Source: Ralstonia sp. A12 (GTDB taxonomy: Bacteria; Pseudomonadota; Gammaproteobacteria; Burkholderiales; Burkholderiaceae). Taken from it: DNA of 64,000 bases. The notes beneath the pieces were generated by a model. That model worked only from the letters and a program-made list of their open reading frames with translations. It had not been told where the DNA came from and made no database searches. Location: assembly GCF_000801955.1 (NCBI RefSeq), contig NZ_JSZO01000013.1:124001-188000 (forward strand), in the 5' to 3' direction. The translations under genes were made by a program, and so were the position numbers. Below are positions 1-8,333 of this stretch, one piece after another; the stretch's first letter is position 1, and each line of letters starts with the position of its first letter.

Positions 1-1117
1 TGGCGTAGCGGTTGCCATTCTCGTCAATGATGCCGGTTAGGGCGGCAGGAAAGCTGCTGTTCTCGTAAACGTACTTGCGCACGGTGCCGTTCGGCCAAGT
101 CACACTCAGCAGCATGCCGAAGTAGGTGTACGCATAGCGCGCGACTGTTGCATCGGGTGCCGTGACGCTGGCCACGCGGCCCGAGGTATCGTAAGTGAAC
201 GTCAGACTGCGCCCACTCGGAGCGGTGACGGTCGACAGTTGATTGGCGGCGTTGTAGGTCAGCGTCGTCATTCGGCCGTTGCGGTCGCGCACTGATTGCA
301 ACTGGCCGTTGGTGCTGTAGGTCTCGATAGCTCCCGTGCCGGCGACTGTGTATTGCCAGCCGGTCGTGTTGCCACTGGTGTCGGCAACCGACTGCAGCGT
401 GTCTTGACTGCCGGCAGCAGTCCAACCCGTGCCGCTCCCGCTAAAGGTAACGACCGAGCCATCCTCGCGCTGTGCGGTCACCTGGGCCGTTGCGCCACTC
501 GCCGCGCTGGTGTCCAAGCTGCGCTGCCAGTTCGTCGTCCATTGACCGCCGCCGGTGAACGTCTGGTAGGCCAGTGTCATGGGCAGGTCGGGGCTGCCAC
601 CCGCATCACCTCCGGTAGCTATGGTGGCACCCGTACCAGGAGTGACGGAGCTGCCGGCCGTGCAGACTTGGACGGGTGGGCGCGGAGGCACATACGTCGA
701 CTGCAAGCCAATATTCCCCCACGCCAGCAGTTGCCCCTCAAAATACCCTTCCCCAAAAAACTTGCACGTCGCAGTCGTAGGACCGATCTGTTCAATCAAT
801 GCAAGCTTAAAAGGACGCACCGCCTCGCAAGCCTGCCTAGCAGTACAGGTATATTGCTTACACCCCCCGTCTGGATTCGAGATGTTGCTCCAACCAGTAG
901 AACTCGGATCAATCTGCCCGGCAGGAACCGAGGCAAACGCGTTAGAAGCCGAGATCACGCCAAATACACCGGCTGCCATCAGCGGCGCAAACCGAAGACG
1001 GAAGCGTGTCCAGATGGGCGCAGGACGCGAGAAGAATCGCCCAGCCATAGAGGGGGAAAGTCTCCACGAGAACAGAACCCGTACCGCCCACCGTAGCACC
1101 TGGATGATCAGTTTCAT
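1..1117 (-). CDS. Exported YD-repeat (Rhs-family) protein, N-terminal part, cut by the window edge
   Basis: The frame is open from the ATG at 1117 to the left edge (about 372 residues). A long basic leader (MKLIIQVLRWAVRV...) with a hydrophobic stretch ending ASNAFA looks like a Sec signal. A cysteine-containing domain of roughly 120 residues follows, then a glycine-rich link (GGGQWTTNWQRSLD) and YD repeats (RDRNGRMTTLTYNAANQL, SGRSLTFTYD, IIDENGNRYA). The YD section is close to the protein at 6135-8285, but the domain after the signal differs. The ATG lies 4 bases after the stop of the pseudopilin gene, with AAGG just upstream, so it is the last visible gene of the secretin operon and probably translationally coupled to it. 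Its C-terminal half and any toxin tip are outside the window. Confidence 0.85.
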   Translation of the reverse strand, partial: MKLIIQVLRWAVRVLFSWRLSPSMAGRFFSRPAPIWTRFRLRFAPLMAAGVFGVISASNAFASVPAGQIDPSSTGWSNISNPDGGCKQYTCTARQACEAVRPFKLALIEQIGPTTATCKFFGEGYFEGQLLAWGNIGLQSTYVPPRPPVQVCTAGSSVTPGTGATIATGGDAGGSPDLPMTLAYQTFTGGGQWTTNWQRSLDTSAASGATAQVTAQREDGSVVTFSGSGTGWTAAGSQDTLQSVADTSGNTTGWQYTVAGTGAIETYSTNGQLQSVRDRNGRMTTLTYNAANQLSTVTAPSGRSLTFTYDTSGRVASVTAPDATVARYAYTYFGMLLSVTWPNGTVRKYVYENSSFPAALTGIIDENGNRYA

Positions 1118-1121
1118 TTCC

Positions 1122-1571
1122 TTACCTTCCATTTGGATCGAATACAAATTTCCAGTCGGCATAGGCCGATCGCACTTGGGCAGCGTCAACGCTCGGCAAT
1201 GGCGTCCCGCCGCCCTTCGAGTAGATGCCGGTGACGCCACCGTCCGGCGCCCGTACGATGCCCCAGTCCTTCGAGCGGCTGATGGGGTCGAACGGCACAT
1301 CGCGCAGATGGTGCCGCGTCACAGGAAACCGCTTGTCATCGACCAGGTCTTCCAGCGATCGCGGCATGGCGCGCGGAATGCTCGGTGACGAGTAGTAGTA
1401 GCTCTTGATGGCACCGACCACATCGGCCCCCGTGTGCCGCAGCGCACGTTCGTCTTCGCGGCGCTTCTGCTGCGATGCCCACTCACCGACCTTGGCGAGG
1501 CCAATGCCGAACACCACAATGCCCACCAGCAGCGCGGGGTAGGCGAAGCCGCGCGCTCTACCAGTCGGCAT
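1122..1571 (-). CDS. Pseudopilin-like protein (third of three)
   Basis: A protein of 149 residues. I start it at the ATG at 1571 because the N-terminus then reads MPTGRARG followed by FAYPALLVGIVVFG, a short basic leader, a G-F prepilin cleavage site and a hydrophobic helix. The usual glutamate at +5 of the mature protein is absent, as in some minor pseudopilins of the GspK type, although this one is much shorter. The C-terminal part has the pseudopilin-like segment VPFDPISRSKDWGIVR and GVTGIYSKGGG. It overlaps the preceding pseudopilin gene by 14 bases and is followed after 4 bases by the YD-repeat gene. A longer start at 1619 would destroy the leader peptide. Probably a minor tip pseudopilin of the same machine. 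Confidence 0.75.
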   Translation of the reverse strand: MPTGRARGFAYPALLVGIVVFGIGLAKVGEWASQQKRREDERALRHTGADVVGAIKSYYYSSPSIPRAMPRSLEDLVDDKRFPVTRHHLRDVPFDPISRSKDWGIVRAPDGGVTGIYSKGGGTPLPSVDAAQVRSAYADWKFVFDPNGR

Positions 1572-1944
1572 ACAGGGTTCCATCCATGGACTTGCCCGGC
1601 GCGCCGCTGCGGATGTCATAGATGCCCGGCTCGCCGTTGGGCGAGGGCAGTGGCTTCCAGCTGTCCGTGCGATCTGTGATCGGGTCCATCGGCGCCGTCT
1701 TCAGATAGCGCTGCTTGACCAGGTCTGCCAGCGATGCGGGGTACTGATTCTTGTCGGCATAGAACTTGTCGATGGCGTCGCGCACCATCTCCAGGTTGGC
1801 GCGCAGCACACGCTCCTTGGCCGTGTCCACGTGCTTGAAATACTGAGGCAGTGCGATGGTCGTCAGCAGGGCAACGACCGCCATGACGACCATCAGCTCG
1901 ATCAGCGTGAATCCGCGGGAGAGGGGATGTTTGCGGGTCACCAT
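1558..1944 (-). CDS. GspG-like major pseudopilin
   Basis: A protein of 128 residues with a textbook type III signal: MVTRKHPLSRG, then FTLIELMVVMAVVALL with Glu at +5, so it should be cleaved and N-methylated by a prepilin peptidase (none in the window). The body has the pseudopilin pattern: a long alpha helix (RANLEMVRDAIDKFYADKNQYP), then LADLVKQRYLKTAPMDPITD and a C-terminal GIYDIRSGAPGKSMDGTLYADW loop typical of GspG calcium-binding ends. Length agrees with GspG (about 130-145). The start overlaps the stop of the upstream pseudopilin gene by 7 bases. Likely the major subunit of the periplasmic pseudopilus. Confidence 0.85.
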   Translation of the reverse strand: MVTRKHPLSRGFTLIELMVVMAVVALLTTIALPQYFKHVDTAKERVLRANLEMVRDAIDKFYADKNQYPASLADLVKQRYLKTAPMDPITDRTDSWKPLPSPNGEPGIYDIRSGAPGKSMDGTLYADW

Positions 1945-2414
1945 TGCTTGTACGGCCGGCCATCCAGGCCAACCTCCTCGCTGGTTGAGTGCACGTCGTA
2001 CACATCCTCGCCGGGCTGGGGCGCGTCTGCTGGCGAACGATAGCTACGCAGCGCCCAAGTCTGCTCTGCCGCGAGCGAGAGCGGCGCGAACGGGTCGCGC
2101 GGAATGGCTCGCAGGAAATAAATCTTGCGGTGGTCCGGGTCGCGCGCCGAGGGGGCTCCCGTCACCAGCACCGCGAGCGCGGGCGGGTAGCCCGACAGCG
2201 TGCCGGACGACTGGATCTCGCCAGTGTCGACGGCGTGCTTGTAGGCGTCCAATGCATCGCGGACGCGCTCCAGCGCGACACGCAGCTCGTGCTCTTTGGC
2301 ACGCTTAGTCATCAACTGGGCAACGGGCGCGGACAGTACCGCGAGCGTTGCCAGCACGGCCAAGACGACCCCCAGCTCGATCAGGCTATAGCCCGCGCAC
2401 TTGGCGGTTTTCAT
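1938..2414 (-). CDS. Pseudopilin (GspG/GspH-like)
   Basis: A protein of 158 residues starting MKTAKCAG, then YSLIELGVVLAVLATLAVLS. This is a prepilin leader with Gly at -1, Glu at +5 and a hydrophobic helix. The next helix (LRVALERVRDALDAYKHAV) and the C-terminal segment AIPRDPFAPLSLAAEQTWALRS plus GEDVYDVHSTSEEVGLDG match the GspG-type fold. The ATG overlaps the end of the PilP-like gene by 4 bases and its own end overlaps the next pseudopilin by 7, so all are in one translationally coupled operon. Whether this or the shorter neighbour is the major pilin cannot be told from sequence. Confidence 0.82.
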   Translation of the reverse strand: MKTAKCAGYSLIELGVVLAVLATLAVLSAPVAQLMTKRAKEHELRVALERVRDALDAYKHAVDTGEIQSSGTLSGYPPALAVLVTGAPSARDPDHRKIYFLRAIPRDPFAPLSLAAEQTWALRSYRSPADAPQPGEDVYDVHSTSEEVGLDGRPYKQW

Positions 2415-2917
2415 GGCTGGGTTCCCCCAAGCTGGATGACCGTCTTGCTCGGAATCGGCTCGTAGAGCACCACTAGCGTCTTGTCGTTCATGCTCTCGAC
2501 GCGGTACCCATCGCCCAGCGACGCCCCCGGCTTCACCGGTACGAGCGCATCCCCCTTGGCCAGGAAGTGGACTGGTTTGCCGGACTCGTCGGACATCACG
2601 CCGAAATACCGGAACGGAAAGGGCGGTGGCTGGGGGGGCGGCGGAGGCGGTGCCGGTGGAGGAGGCGGTGGCGGGGGCACTACCGCGTTGAACGGGTCAC
2701 CAGCGGCCGGATCAATCGACGCGCGCAGCAGCGAGGTTGTTGAGGTGGCCGAAGTGGCAGAGACGGCTGTATCAGGCTGGTGCTGGGCTTTGCGTTGGCG
2801 CGGTGCGCTGACTTCCACCACGTCGGAGGTGGAAGTCAGCTTGCCGTGGTCCTGCAGCCAGACCCAGCCCGAAGCTGCCAAGGTCAGCGCTAAGGCGACG
2901 AGGTAGACCGGCTTCAC
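2411..2917 (-). CDS. PilP/GspC-like periplasmic linker protein with a polyproline tract
   Basis: A protein of 168 residues: a short cytoplasmic start, one N-terminal hydrophobic segment (VYLVALALTLAASGWVWL), a low-complexity linker rich in Ser, Thr and Ala, then an almost unbroken tract of about 24 residues (roughly 79-103) that is nearly all proline with a few Ala and Gln. The C-terminal 65 residues (FRYFGVMSDESGKPVHFLAKGDALVPV...GYRVESMNDKTLVVLYEP) resemble the homology-region domain of GspC/PilP, which contacts the secretin. Gene position beside the secretin and the PilO-like gene supports this. It starts 1 base after the stop of the upstream gene. The family assignment rests on layout and this domain only. 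Confidence 0.65.
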   Translation of the reverse strand: MKPVYLVALALTLAASGWVWLQDHGKLTSTSDVVEVSAPRQRKAQHQPDTAVSATSATSTTSLLRASIDPAAGDPFNAVVPPPPPPPPAPPPPPPQPPPFPFRYFGVMSDESGKPVHFLAKGDALVPVKPGASLGDGYRVESMNDKTLVVLYEPIPSKTVIQLGGTQP

Positions 2918-2918
2918 G

Positions 2919-3485
2919 TCAGTGCCCCCGGTACCACAGCACGAATGCCAGATCGGCCGTCACCGTTTTTTCGGTGCCGCCGTTCTTCGTGAGGGTGACG
3001 CTTTCGAGCGCGAGGCTCGGATGTTTCTGCATCAGGTCGGCCAAGCCGGTCTTGATGGCGGGGTACAGCCCAATGACCGTGGCCTGCAGGCGGACCGACC
3101 GCACGTCTTCCGTGGCGGCTTCCTCAACGTCCTTGCTGAAGACCACTTGGTCGACGCGCACGCTCTGTGCCGTGAAGCCTGCAAAGATGTCGCTGCCGAT
3201 GACGGAGCGGTTCAGCGGGGATTCCAATTGCGTGGCCACGGCTTCCAGCGAGCTGGTCTGGCGCACTGGTGCCGGTGCCGCCGCACGCTTCTTGGCAAGC
3301 TCGCGCTGGACACGCGCAACCTGCACCGCCGTGCCCGGCTCCCACACCGCCCACAAGAACGCCGCGCCGCCTAGGAGCAGCAGCCCGATGGCAATGAAGA
3401 TGGGTATGCGCGACGCAAGCCGAGCGATACAGAACAGCGTCCACTCGAACCACTGTCCGAGTCCCGTCCCGAGTCTGCGGAGCAT
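2919..3485 (-). CDS. PilO/GspM-like inner-membrane assembly protein
   Basis: A protein of 188 residues from the ATG at 3485. A GTG at 3497, one base after the secretin stop, is an alternative start. One strong membrane helix (IPIFIAIGLLLLGGAAFLWA) is followed by a short coiled-coil-like stretch (VQVARVQRELAKKRA) and a periplasmic domain with alternating beta and alpha pattern. This is the layout of PilO and GspM, which form the inner-membrane ring linking the cytoplasmic ATPase to the pseudopilus. No catalytic motif is present or expected. It sits between the secretin and the PilP-like gene, the same neighbourhood as pilO-pilP-pilQ but in a different order. Assignment is by topology and context. 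Confidence 0.6.
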   Translation of the reverse strand: MLRRLGTGLGQWFEWTLFCIARLASRIPIFIAIGLLLLGGAAFLWAVWEPGTAVQVARVQRELAKKRAAAPAPVRQTSSLEAVATQLESPLNRSVIGSDIFAGFTAQSVRVDQVVFSKDVEEAATEDVRSVRLQATVIGLYPAIKTGLADLMQKHPSLALESVTLTKNGGTEKTVTADLAFVLWYRGH

Positions 3486-3498
3486 CGATGCCGCCACG

Positions 3499-5769
3499 TT
3501 ATTTGACCGTGATGGAGACCGGGGCCGGCATCTGCGGCGGTTGCGGCGCGGCCGTTGTACCAATCGGCGTTGCCGTCGCCACCGAGATCGCCCCCGTTCC
3601 GGCCGCCTTGGCACGGAAACGCAACTTGGCCCATTCGCCCTGACCGGTCATGGGCGTATTGTCCGCAGCCGATAGCGTAACCATCACGCGGCCCACCGCA
3701 GGCAGGTCGGTCTTGGCCAGATTGGGTGCCGCTTTCTGACCCGAGAACATCGAACCGGCCTCGACGCTGTCGAAGGCAAAGCGGTCCTTGTCGTAGGCGA
3801 ACTGGATCGGGACGCTACGCAGCGCGGTATCGGTGCGCAGGTTCAACGCGACCGTGAATGTTTCGCCCACCTTGGCGGCCGATGGGCCGTTCATGGTCAA
3901 GGCGACGCTGCCGCCTTCCTGCTGACCGACAGCCGGAGTTTCATTCGCTTCCACAGTTTCGGCCGTCTGCGCAGCGGCCGGGGTAGCGGGCGTGCCATCT
4001 GCGACCTTGAGCGCTGCCGGCGCTTGTCCGTCCTGCAGCGCGCGGCGCGCACGTGCGTTTGTCTCGGTGCCCGACCAGAACTCCATGAAGTTGGTCTCGG
4101 GGCGGTGTGATGGCTTGACGATACGCGGCGTGATGGACAGCACGATTTCGTTGCGCACACCGTTGTCGGTTTGGGAGGAGAACAGACGCCCGATCACTGG
4201 AATATCGCCCAGCCCCGGAATGCGGGCAGAGCTGGAGGTTTGCTGTGTCTTGATCAGGCCGGCCAGTAACTGCGTTTCGCCATCACGCAGCTTGAGCACC
4301 GTGTTCGCGCTGCGCGTCCCGATCTGGTAAGCAGTCGTCCCGTTGCGTGTGGTGATCTGGTTGACCAATGAGCTGACTTCGAGGTTGATCTTCATGCTGA
4401 CCTCGTCGTCCGGTGAGATCGAAGGCTCGACTTCGAGCTTGATGCCCACGTCGACGTACTGCACGCTATCCGACACGAAGCCTGTGGAGGTGGAGGTTGT
4501 CGTGATGATGGGCAGCTTGTCGCCAATCAGCACTTTCGCCTTCTCGTGGTTCTTGGCACGGATCTTCGGGTTGGCCAGCAGGTCGGTATCGCCCAGTTCG
4601 CGCCGCAGGTTCAGGATGACACTGGGCGTGCTCACGCCGATCCGGTCGCTGTTGAGGCTCTTGAGGTCGCTCAGGGTGAGCGACGAGGCGCCGGTCGCCG
4701 ACAGCGGCGTCAGCGTGAAGCTGTTGGGGTACTGGATACCCAATTGGGTCAGCTTGGTGGAACTGACTTCCAACACCTCGACCTCCAGCACCACTTCCGA
4801 ATCATTGCGGTCCTGCAATTCCACCAACCGCTCGGCAAGCCGGACGACATCCGCGGATTCGCGAATCACCACCATATTGGTGCGCTCATCGATATACGGA
4901 TCTTTGATCTTGAGCATCGTCTTCAGCATCGCACCGGTTTGCTTGGCCTCGGCATTCGTCAAATAGAACGCCCGGACGACCAAGTCTTGATAGTCGCGCT
5001 GCTTTTCTGGTGTATTCGGATAGATCAGAATGGTCGAGCCATTCATCAGCTTCTTGTTGAGCTGTGTGGTGGACAGAATCAGATCAAGCGCGTCTTCCAG
5101 CTTGGCTTGGCGCAGAAAGACAGTGGTCTTTAAGTCGGGGCGGACATCCTTGTCCAGGATGAAGTTGATGCCTGTGCTGCGCGCCATGGCCTCAAAAATC
5201 ATCCGCACGCTGGCATCGCGGAAGTCGAGATTAATCGGCTGCTTGGCCGCTGCCCCTTTGGCTTGGGGAATGTCGCGTCGCCCAGACTGCTGTTCCAGGG
5301 CCGCTTGCGCATCCAGTAGCCGGCGGTTCTTGGGATCGCCACGCAGGGCAGCTTCGACGGCGGTGAGGGCGGCTTCTTGCGAGCCGCTGCCGGTTTTCTG
5401 CTTGGAGAGTTCCAAGGCAGTGGCGTTTTGCTCATCGCGCTTGATCGCTTGCAGCAAGGCAACGGCGTGGTCGTTCTGGGGCTCGATCTCCAGCAGGCGC
5501 TTGAGCGTGGCCTGGGCAGCCGTGCGCTTGCCGGTATTGAGTTCCTTGCCTGCCTGTTGGAGTAGCTTGTCTGCGACCGCGTCCTGAGTGGTGCGGCGAG
5601 CCACGCGCAATGTCGCGCTCTCGGGGTATTGGGCAATGCCGGCATCCAGCGTGGCCAGCGAGTCCTCGTAGGCACCAGCGCCCAGCTGATGGCTGGCTTC
5701 GTCCCGAATTCTTTGCTCCGCGCAACCGCACAGGGCCAACGCGAGCAGGAGCGCTGCGCACCAGCGCAT
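3499..5769 (-). CDS. gspD: Lipoprotein secretin (GspD/PilQ family) with C-terminal cohesin-like domain
   Basis: A protein of 756 residues. I use the ATG at 5769 because it gives a clean lipoprotein signal, MRWCAALLLALALCGC, with lipidated Cys16. Residues 20-170 are helical, TPR-like. About 178-215 is an STN-type domain (INLDFRDASVRMIFEAMA), 215-320 are secretin N-domains, and about 325-550 is the secretin pore with LEVEVLEVSS, TDLLANPKIRAKN and the signature PGLGDIPVIGRLFSS. After a 70-residue Ala/Thr-rich linker, residues 620-756 form a beta-rich domain (VALTMNGPSAAKVGETFTVA...QFAYDKDRFAFDSVEAG) that fits the cohesin family. It should form the outer-membrane channel. It is the first gene of the operon and divergent from the YD-repeat genes. 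Its first 130 codons are repeated at 13817-14207. Confidence 0.9.
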   Translation of the reverse strand: MRWCAALLLALALCGCAEQRIRDEASHQLGAGAYEDSLATLDAGIAQYPESATLRVARRTTQDAVADKLLQQAGKELNTGKRTAAQATLKRLLEIEPQNDHAVALLQAIKRDEQNATALELSKQKTGSGSQEAALTAVEAALRGDPKNRRLLDAQAALEQQSGRRDIPQAKGAAAKQPINLDFRDASVRMIFEAMARSTGINFILDKDVRPDLKTTVFLRQAKLEDALDLILSTTQLNKKLMNGSTILIYPNTPEKQRDYQDLVVRAFYLTNAEAKQTGAMLKTMLKIKDPYIDERTNMVVIRESADVVRLAERLVELQDRNDSEVVLEVEVLEVSSTKLTQLGIQYPNSFTLTPLSATGASSLTLSDLKSLNSDRIGVSTPSVILNLRRELGDTDLLANPKIRAKNHEKAKVLIGDKLPIITTTSTSTGFVSDSVQYVDVGIKLEVEPSISPDDEVSMKINLEVSSLVNQITTRNGTTAYQIGTRSANTVLKLRDGETQLLAGLIKTQQTSSSARIPGLGDIPVIGRLFSSQTDNGVRNEIVLSITPRIVKPSHRPETNFMEFWSGTETNARARRALQDGQAPAALKVADGTPATPAAAQTAETVEANETPAVGQQEGGSVALTMNGPSAAKVGETFTVALNLRTDTALRSVPIQFAYDKDRFAFDSVEAGSMFSGQKAAPNLAKTDLPAVGRVMVTLSAADNTPMTGQGEWAKLRFRAKAAGTGAISVATATPIGTTAAPQPPQMPAPVSITVK

Positions 5770-5839
5770 CCCATTGTGCCGAATCACTGCTAACTCCCCG
5801 TCCCGATTTGACTTTTTTGATTTGGCCGACAGGCCGCTG
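5379..5839. repeat. Direct repeat, copy 1 (secretin 5' end)
   Basis: These 461 bases cover codons 1 to about 130 of the intact secretin and about 70 bases upstream. They recur in the same orientation at 13817-14277 with roughly 95% identity by eye. The two copies bracket the YD-repeat toxin and immunity genes. Confidence 0.9.
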
Positions 5840-6134
5840 CGCATTATGCAGTGGTGGTCATTGATCACACAACGACTGGCCGTGTTTGCGCGGGATTCTC
5901 AAATTTTCTCAATGGGTAAATCTGGACACCCCACTTCAAGTTTGTTGCGTGTCGCTTTCTGGGATGGCAGGCTGCCTGCCGCGAAGAAATGTGAGTCGGA
6001 TTTTGCGTTTAGTTTTTATGAAATCTGACTTCAATATATTTTAATCGACTGTGGCGGGTGACCGCCCAATGGGCCAACGACAGCGCGGGAATCCGCTGCC
6101 AGGGCCAGACAACAGAATGAATTTCGGGACGGGG
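5840..6134. other. Divergent intergenic region between secretin and YD-repeat operons
   Basis: About 295 bases, AT-richer than the rest and with no convincing gene. It must hold the promoter of the plus-strand YD-repeat genes, while the secretin promoter probably overlaps the 70 bases shared with the right-hand repeat. A run of A and T at about 6003-6045 (tttagtttttatgaaatc and following) could be an UP-like or regulatory stretch. I cannot name defined -35/-10 boxes. A small inverted repeat lies at about 6053-6068 (ggcgggtgaccgcc). Confidence 0.5.
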
Positions 6135-8285
6135 ATGAAGCGATTTGTTGTGGTGTCGGTCGTGGTGTGTGCATTTGGCCCAAGTCTGGGTTTTTGCCAG
6201 ACGAGCGGTACGGGAGCGATTGGGCATCGTTGGTACATGGCTGCTGGTGGGGAGAATTGGTACGGTGGCACAGCTGCGGAAGCTTGTACCAAGGCTTTGT
6301 CGCCTGCGAACATTCCACTTGCGTTCAGTTATGTTGATTCTTCGACTTTGCTTTGTTATGTGACAGATCCTAGCCATCCGTCGCCGTATCAGTACGGTCC
6401 GGTCTATCTGGATCTGCGGAACTGTGCTATCGGCTACACGCTTCAGTCGAATGGATCATGCCAGTTGTCTCGCCGACCGGTACAAGTCTGCTCGGCTGGC
6501 AGTCCAGCCATTCCGGGCACCGGTACCAAGACCTACTTTGAGCCAAGTGAAGGCGGTAGCGCGGACATTCCCGTCACACTCTCCTATCGCTCATACAGCG
6601 TGTACGGATTGGGTGGCGGTGGAGGTCAGTGGGCGACCAATTGGCAGCGCGGCCTGGATACGACCTTGGCTGCCTACTCAACCCCGCAGGTGATGGTGTC
6701 GCGCGAGGATGGGTCGGCGTCGACTTACACCAAGAGTGGGGCAGGTTGGTCAGCTTCAGACACCCAAGACACGCTGCAGTCGGTCGTCGATGCGAGCGGC
6801 AACGTGGCCAGTTGGCAATACACCGTTGTCGATACCGGCGAGGTCGAGACCTACGACGCCAACGGTAAGCTGCAATCGGCGCGTGACCGCAACGGCCGCA
6901 TCACGACGCTGACCTACAACGCCGCCAAGCAACTGACGATGGTCACGGGCCCGAGCGGGCGCAGCCTGAGTTTCGCCTACGATGCTCAGAATCGTTTGTC
7001 CAGCGTGAGCGCCCCGGACGGTGCCACCACGAAGTACGCCTACAACGCCAGCGGCATGTTGTCGACGCTGACGCGTGCAGATGGTGCGGTGCGCCAATAT
7101 GTCTACGAGAACAGCGGCTTCCCTACCGCCCTGACCGGCATCATTGACGAGAACGGCAGTCGTTACGCTACCTACGCCTACGATGACCAAGCCCGCGCCA
7201 CCAGCAGCACCCTCGCGGGTGGAGTGAATCAGTATCAGTTCCAGTACGGTGACAACTACCAGACGACCATCACTGACCCAACGGGCAAGACCAGCGTCTA
7301 CAGCTTCCTGCAGCAGAACGGCGTGCTGCTGCCGACTTCGATCAGCGCGCCCTGTGGCCTGTGCGGCAGCACGCGCCAGAGCAGCAGCTACGACACCAAC
7401 AACAACCTGATCCAGGAAGCGGATTATCTCGGCACCGTCACCACGCACGCCTACGACAGCCAGAAGCGGGAGATCCAGCGGGTGGAAGGTGCCGGTACGC
7501 CCGGTGCCCGTACCATCAGCACCCAGTGGCATCCGCAGTTCTTGAGCCAGCCGACGCAGATCGCCTCGCCGACTCAGCTCCAGACTTACAGCTACGACGC
7601 CAACGGCAACCTGACCAGCTACAGCGAGACGCCGACGGCGGACACCAACGGCAGCCAGGGCTTTGGCGCCAGCACGACCGGCCCGGCGCGCACGACAACT
7701 TGGGCCTACACCACTGACGGCCAGGTGGCTACCAGCAGCGGTCCCCGCATGGATGTGGTCACCAGTACTACCTACGTGTATCGCACGACAGACGACACCA
7801 ACACCCCACCGCAATACCGCAAAGGGGACCTGTACCGGATCGTCGATCCGCTAGGCCACGTCACCACGATCAATCAGTACGATCCCAACGGCCGGCCGCT
7901 GCAGATGGCGGATGCCAACGGCACAGTCTCTGCGTTCACGTATTCGAACCGAGGCTGGCTGACCAGTCAGACCGTGACGCCGGCAGGAGGTGGTGCGGCG
8001 CAGACCACGACCTACAGCTACGACGCGGTGGGGCAGTTGACAAAGGTGACACTCCCGGACGGCAGCAGTGTGACCTTCAGCTATGACGGCGCTCACCGCT
8101 TGACCGGTGCGGCCGATAGTTCGGGCAATAGCGTCAGCTACACACTGGACGCGATGGGCAACCGAACCCAAGAACAGGCAAAGGACCCGAGCGGTAACTT
8201 GGCACGCCAGATCTCCCGTGTCTTCGATTCAATGAACCGGCCACTCAGGACGACGGTTGGCACGGCACCGACCAGTGGTGGTTGA
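6135..8285 (+). CDS. Exported YD-repeat protein, Rhs N-terminal half (copy A)
   Basis: A protein of 716 residues from the ATG at 6135 (ATG 6117 is an alternative). MKRFVVVSVVVCAFGPSLGFC is a Sec-type signal. A roughly 130-residue cysteine-containing domain follows, then TLSYRSYSVYGLGGGGGQW and YD repeats to the end (RDRNGRITTLTYNAAKQL, YDAVGQLTKVTLPDGSS, YTLDAMGNRTQEQ). It stops after RVFDSMNRPLRTTVG, about the middle of a normal Rhs shell. It has no Rhs core end, no DPxGL motif and no toxin. The next gene starts 48 bases on. The shell half is probably incomplete without a partner; it is not an obvious frameshift, because the next gene has its own signal peptide and the copy B protein ends at the same point. 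Confidence 0.85.
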   Translation: MKRFVVVSVVVCAFGPSLGFCQTSGTGAIGHRWYMAAGGENWYGGTAAEACTKALSPANIPLAFSYVDSSTLLCYVTDPSHPSPYQYGPVYLDLRNCAIGYTLQSNGSCQLSRRPVQVCSAGSPAIPGTGTKTYFEPSEGGSADIPVTLSYRSYSVYGLGGGGGQWATNWQRGLDTTLAAYSTPQVMVSREDGSASTYTKSGAGWSASDTQDTLQSVVDASGNVASWQYTVVDTGEVETYDANGKLQSARDRNGRITTLTYNAAKQLTMVTGPSGRSLSFAYDAQNRLSSVSAPDGATTKYAYNASGMLSTLTRADGAVRQYVYENSGFPTALTGIIDENGSRYATYAYDDQARATSSTLAGGVNQYQFQYGDNYQTTITDPTGKTSVYSFLQQNGVLLPTSISAPCGLCGSTRQSSSYDTNNNLIQEADYLGTVTTHAYDSQKREIQRVEGAGTPGARTISTQWHPQFLSQPTQIASPTQLQTYSYDANGNLTSYSETPTADTNGSQGFGASTTGPARTTTWAYTTDGQVATSSGPRMDVVTSTTYVYRTTDDTNTPPQYRKGDLYRIVDPLGHVTTINQYDPNGRPLQMADANGTVSAFTYSNRGWLTSQTVTPAGGGAAQTTTYSYDAVGQLTKVTLPDGSSVTFSYDGAHRLTGAADSSGNSVSYTLDAMGNRTQEQAKDPSGNLARQISRVFDSMNRPLRTTVGTAPTSGG

Positions 8286-8333
8286 ACGGCTGAAGAACAA
8301 CTGCTTGATCACAATTGGAACAAACATAAACTC

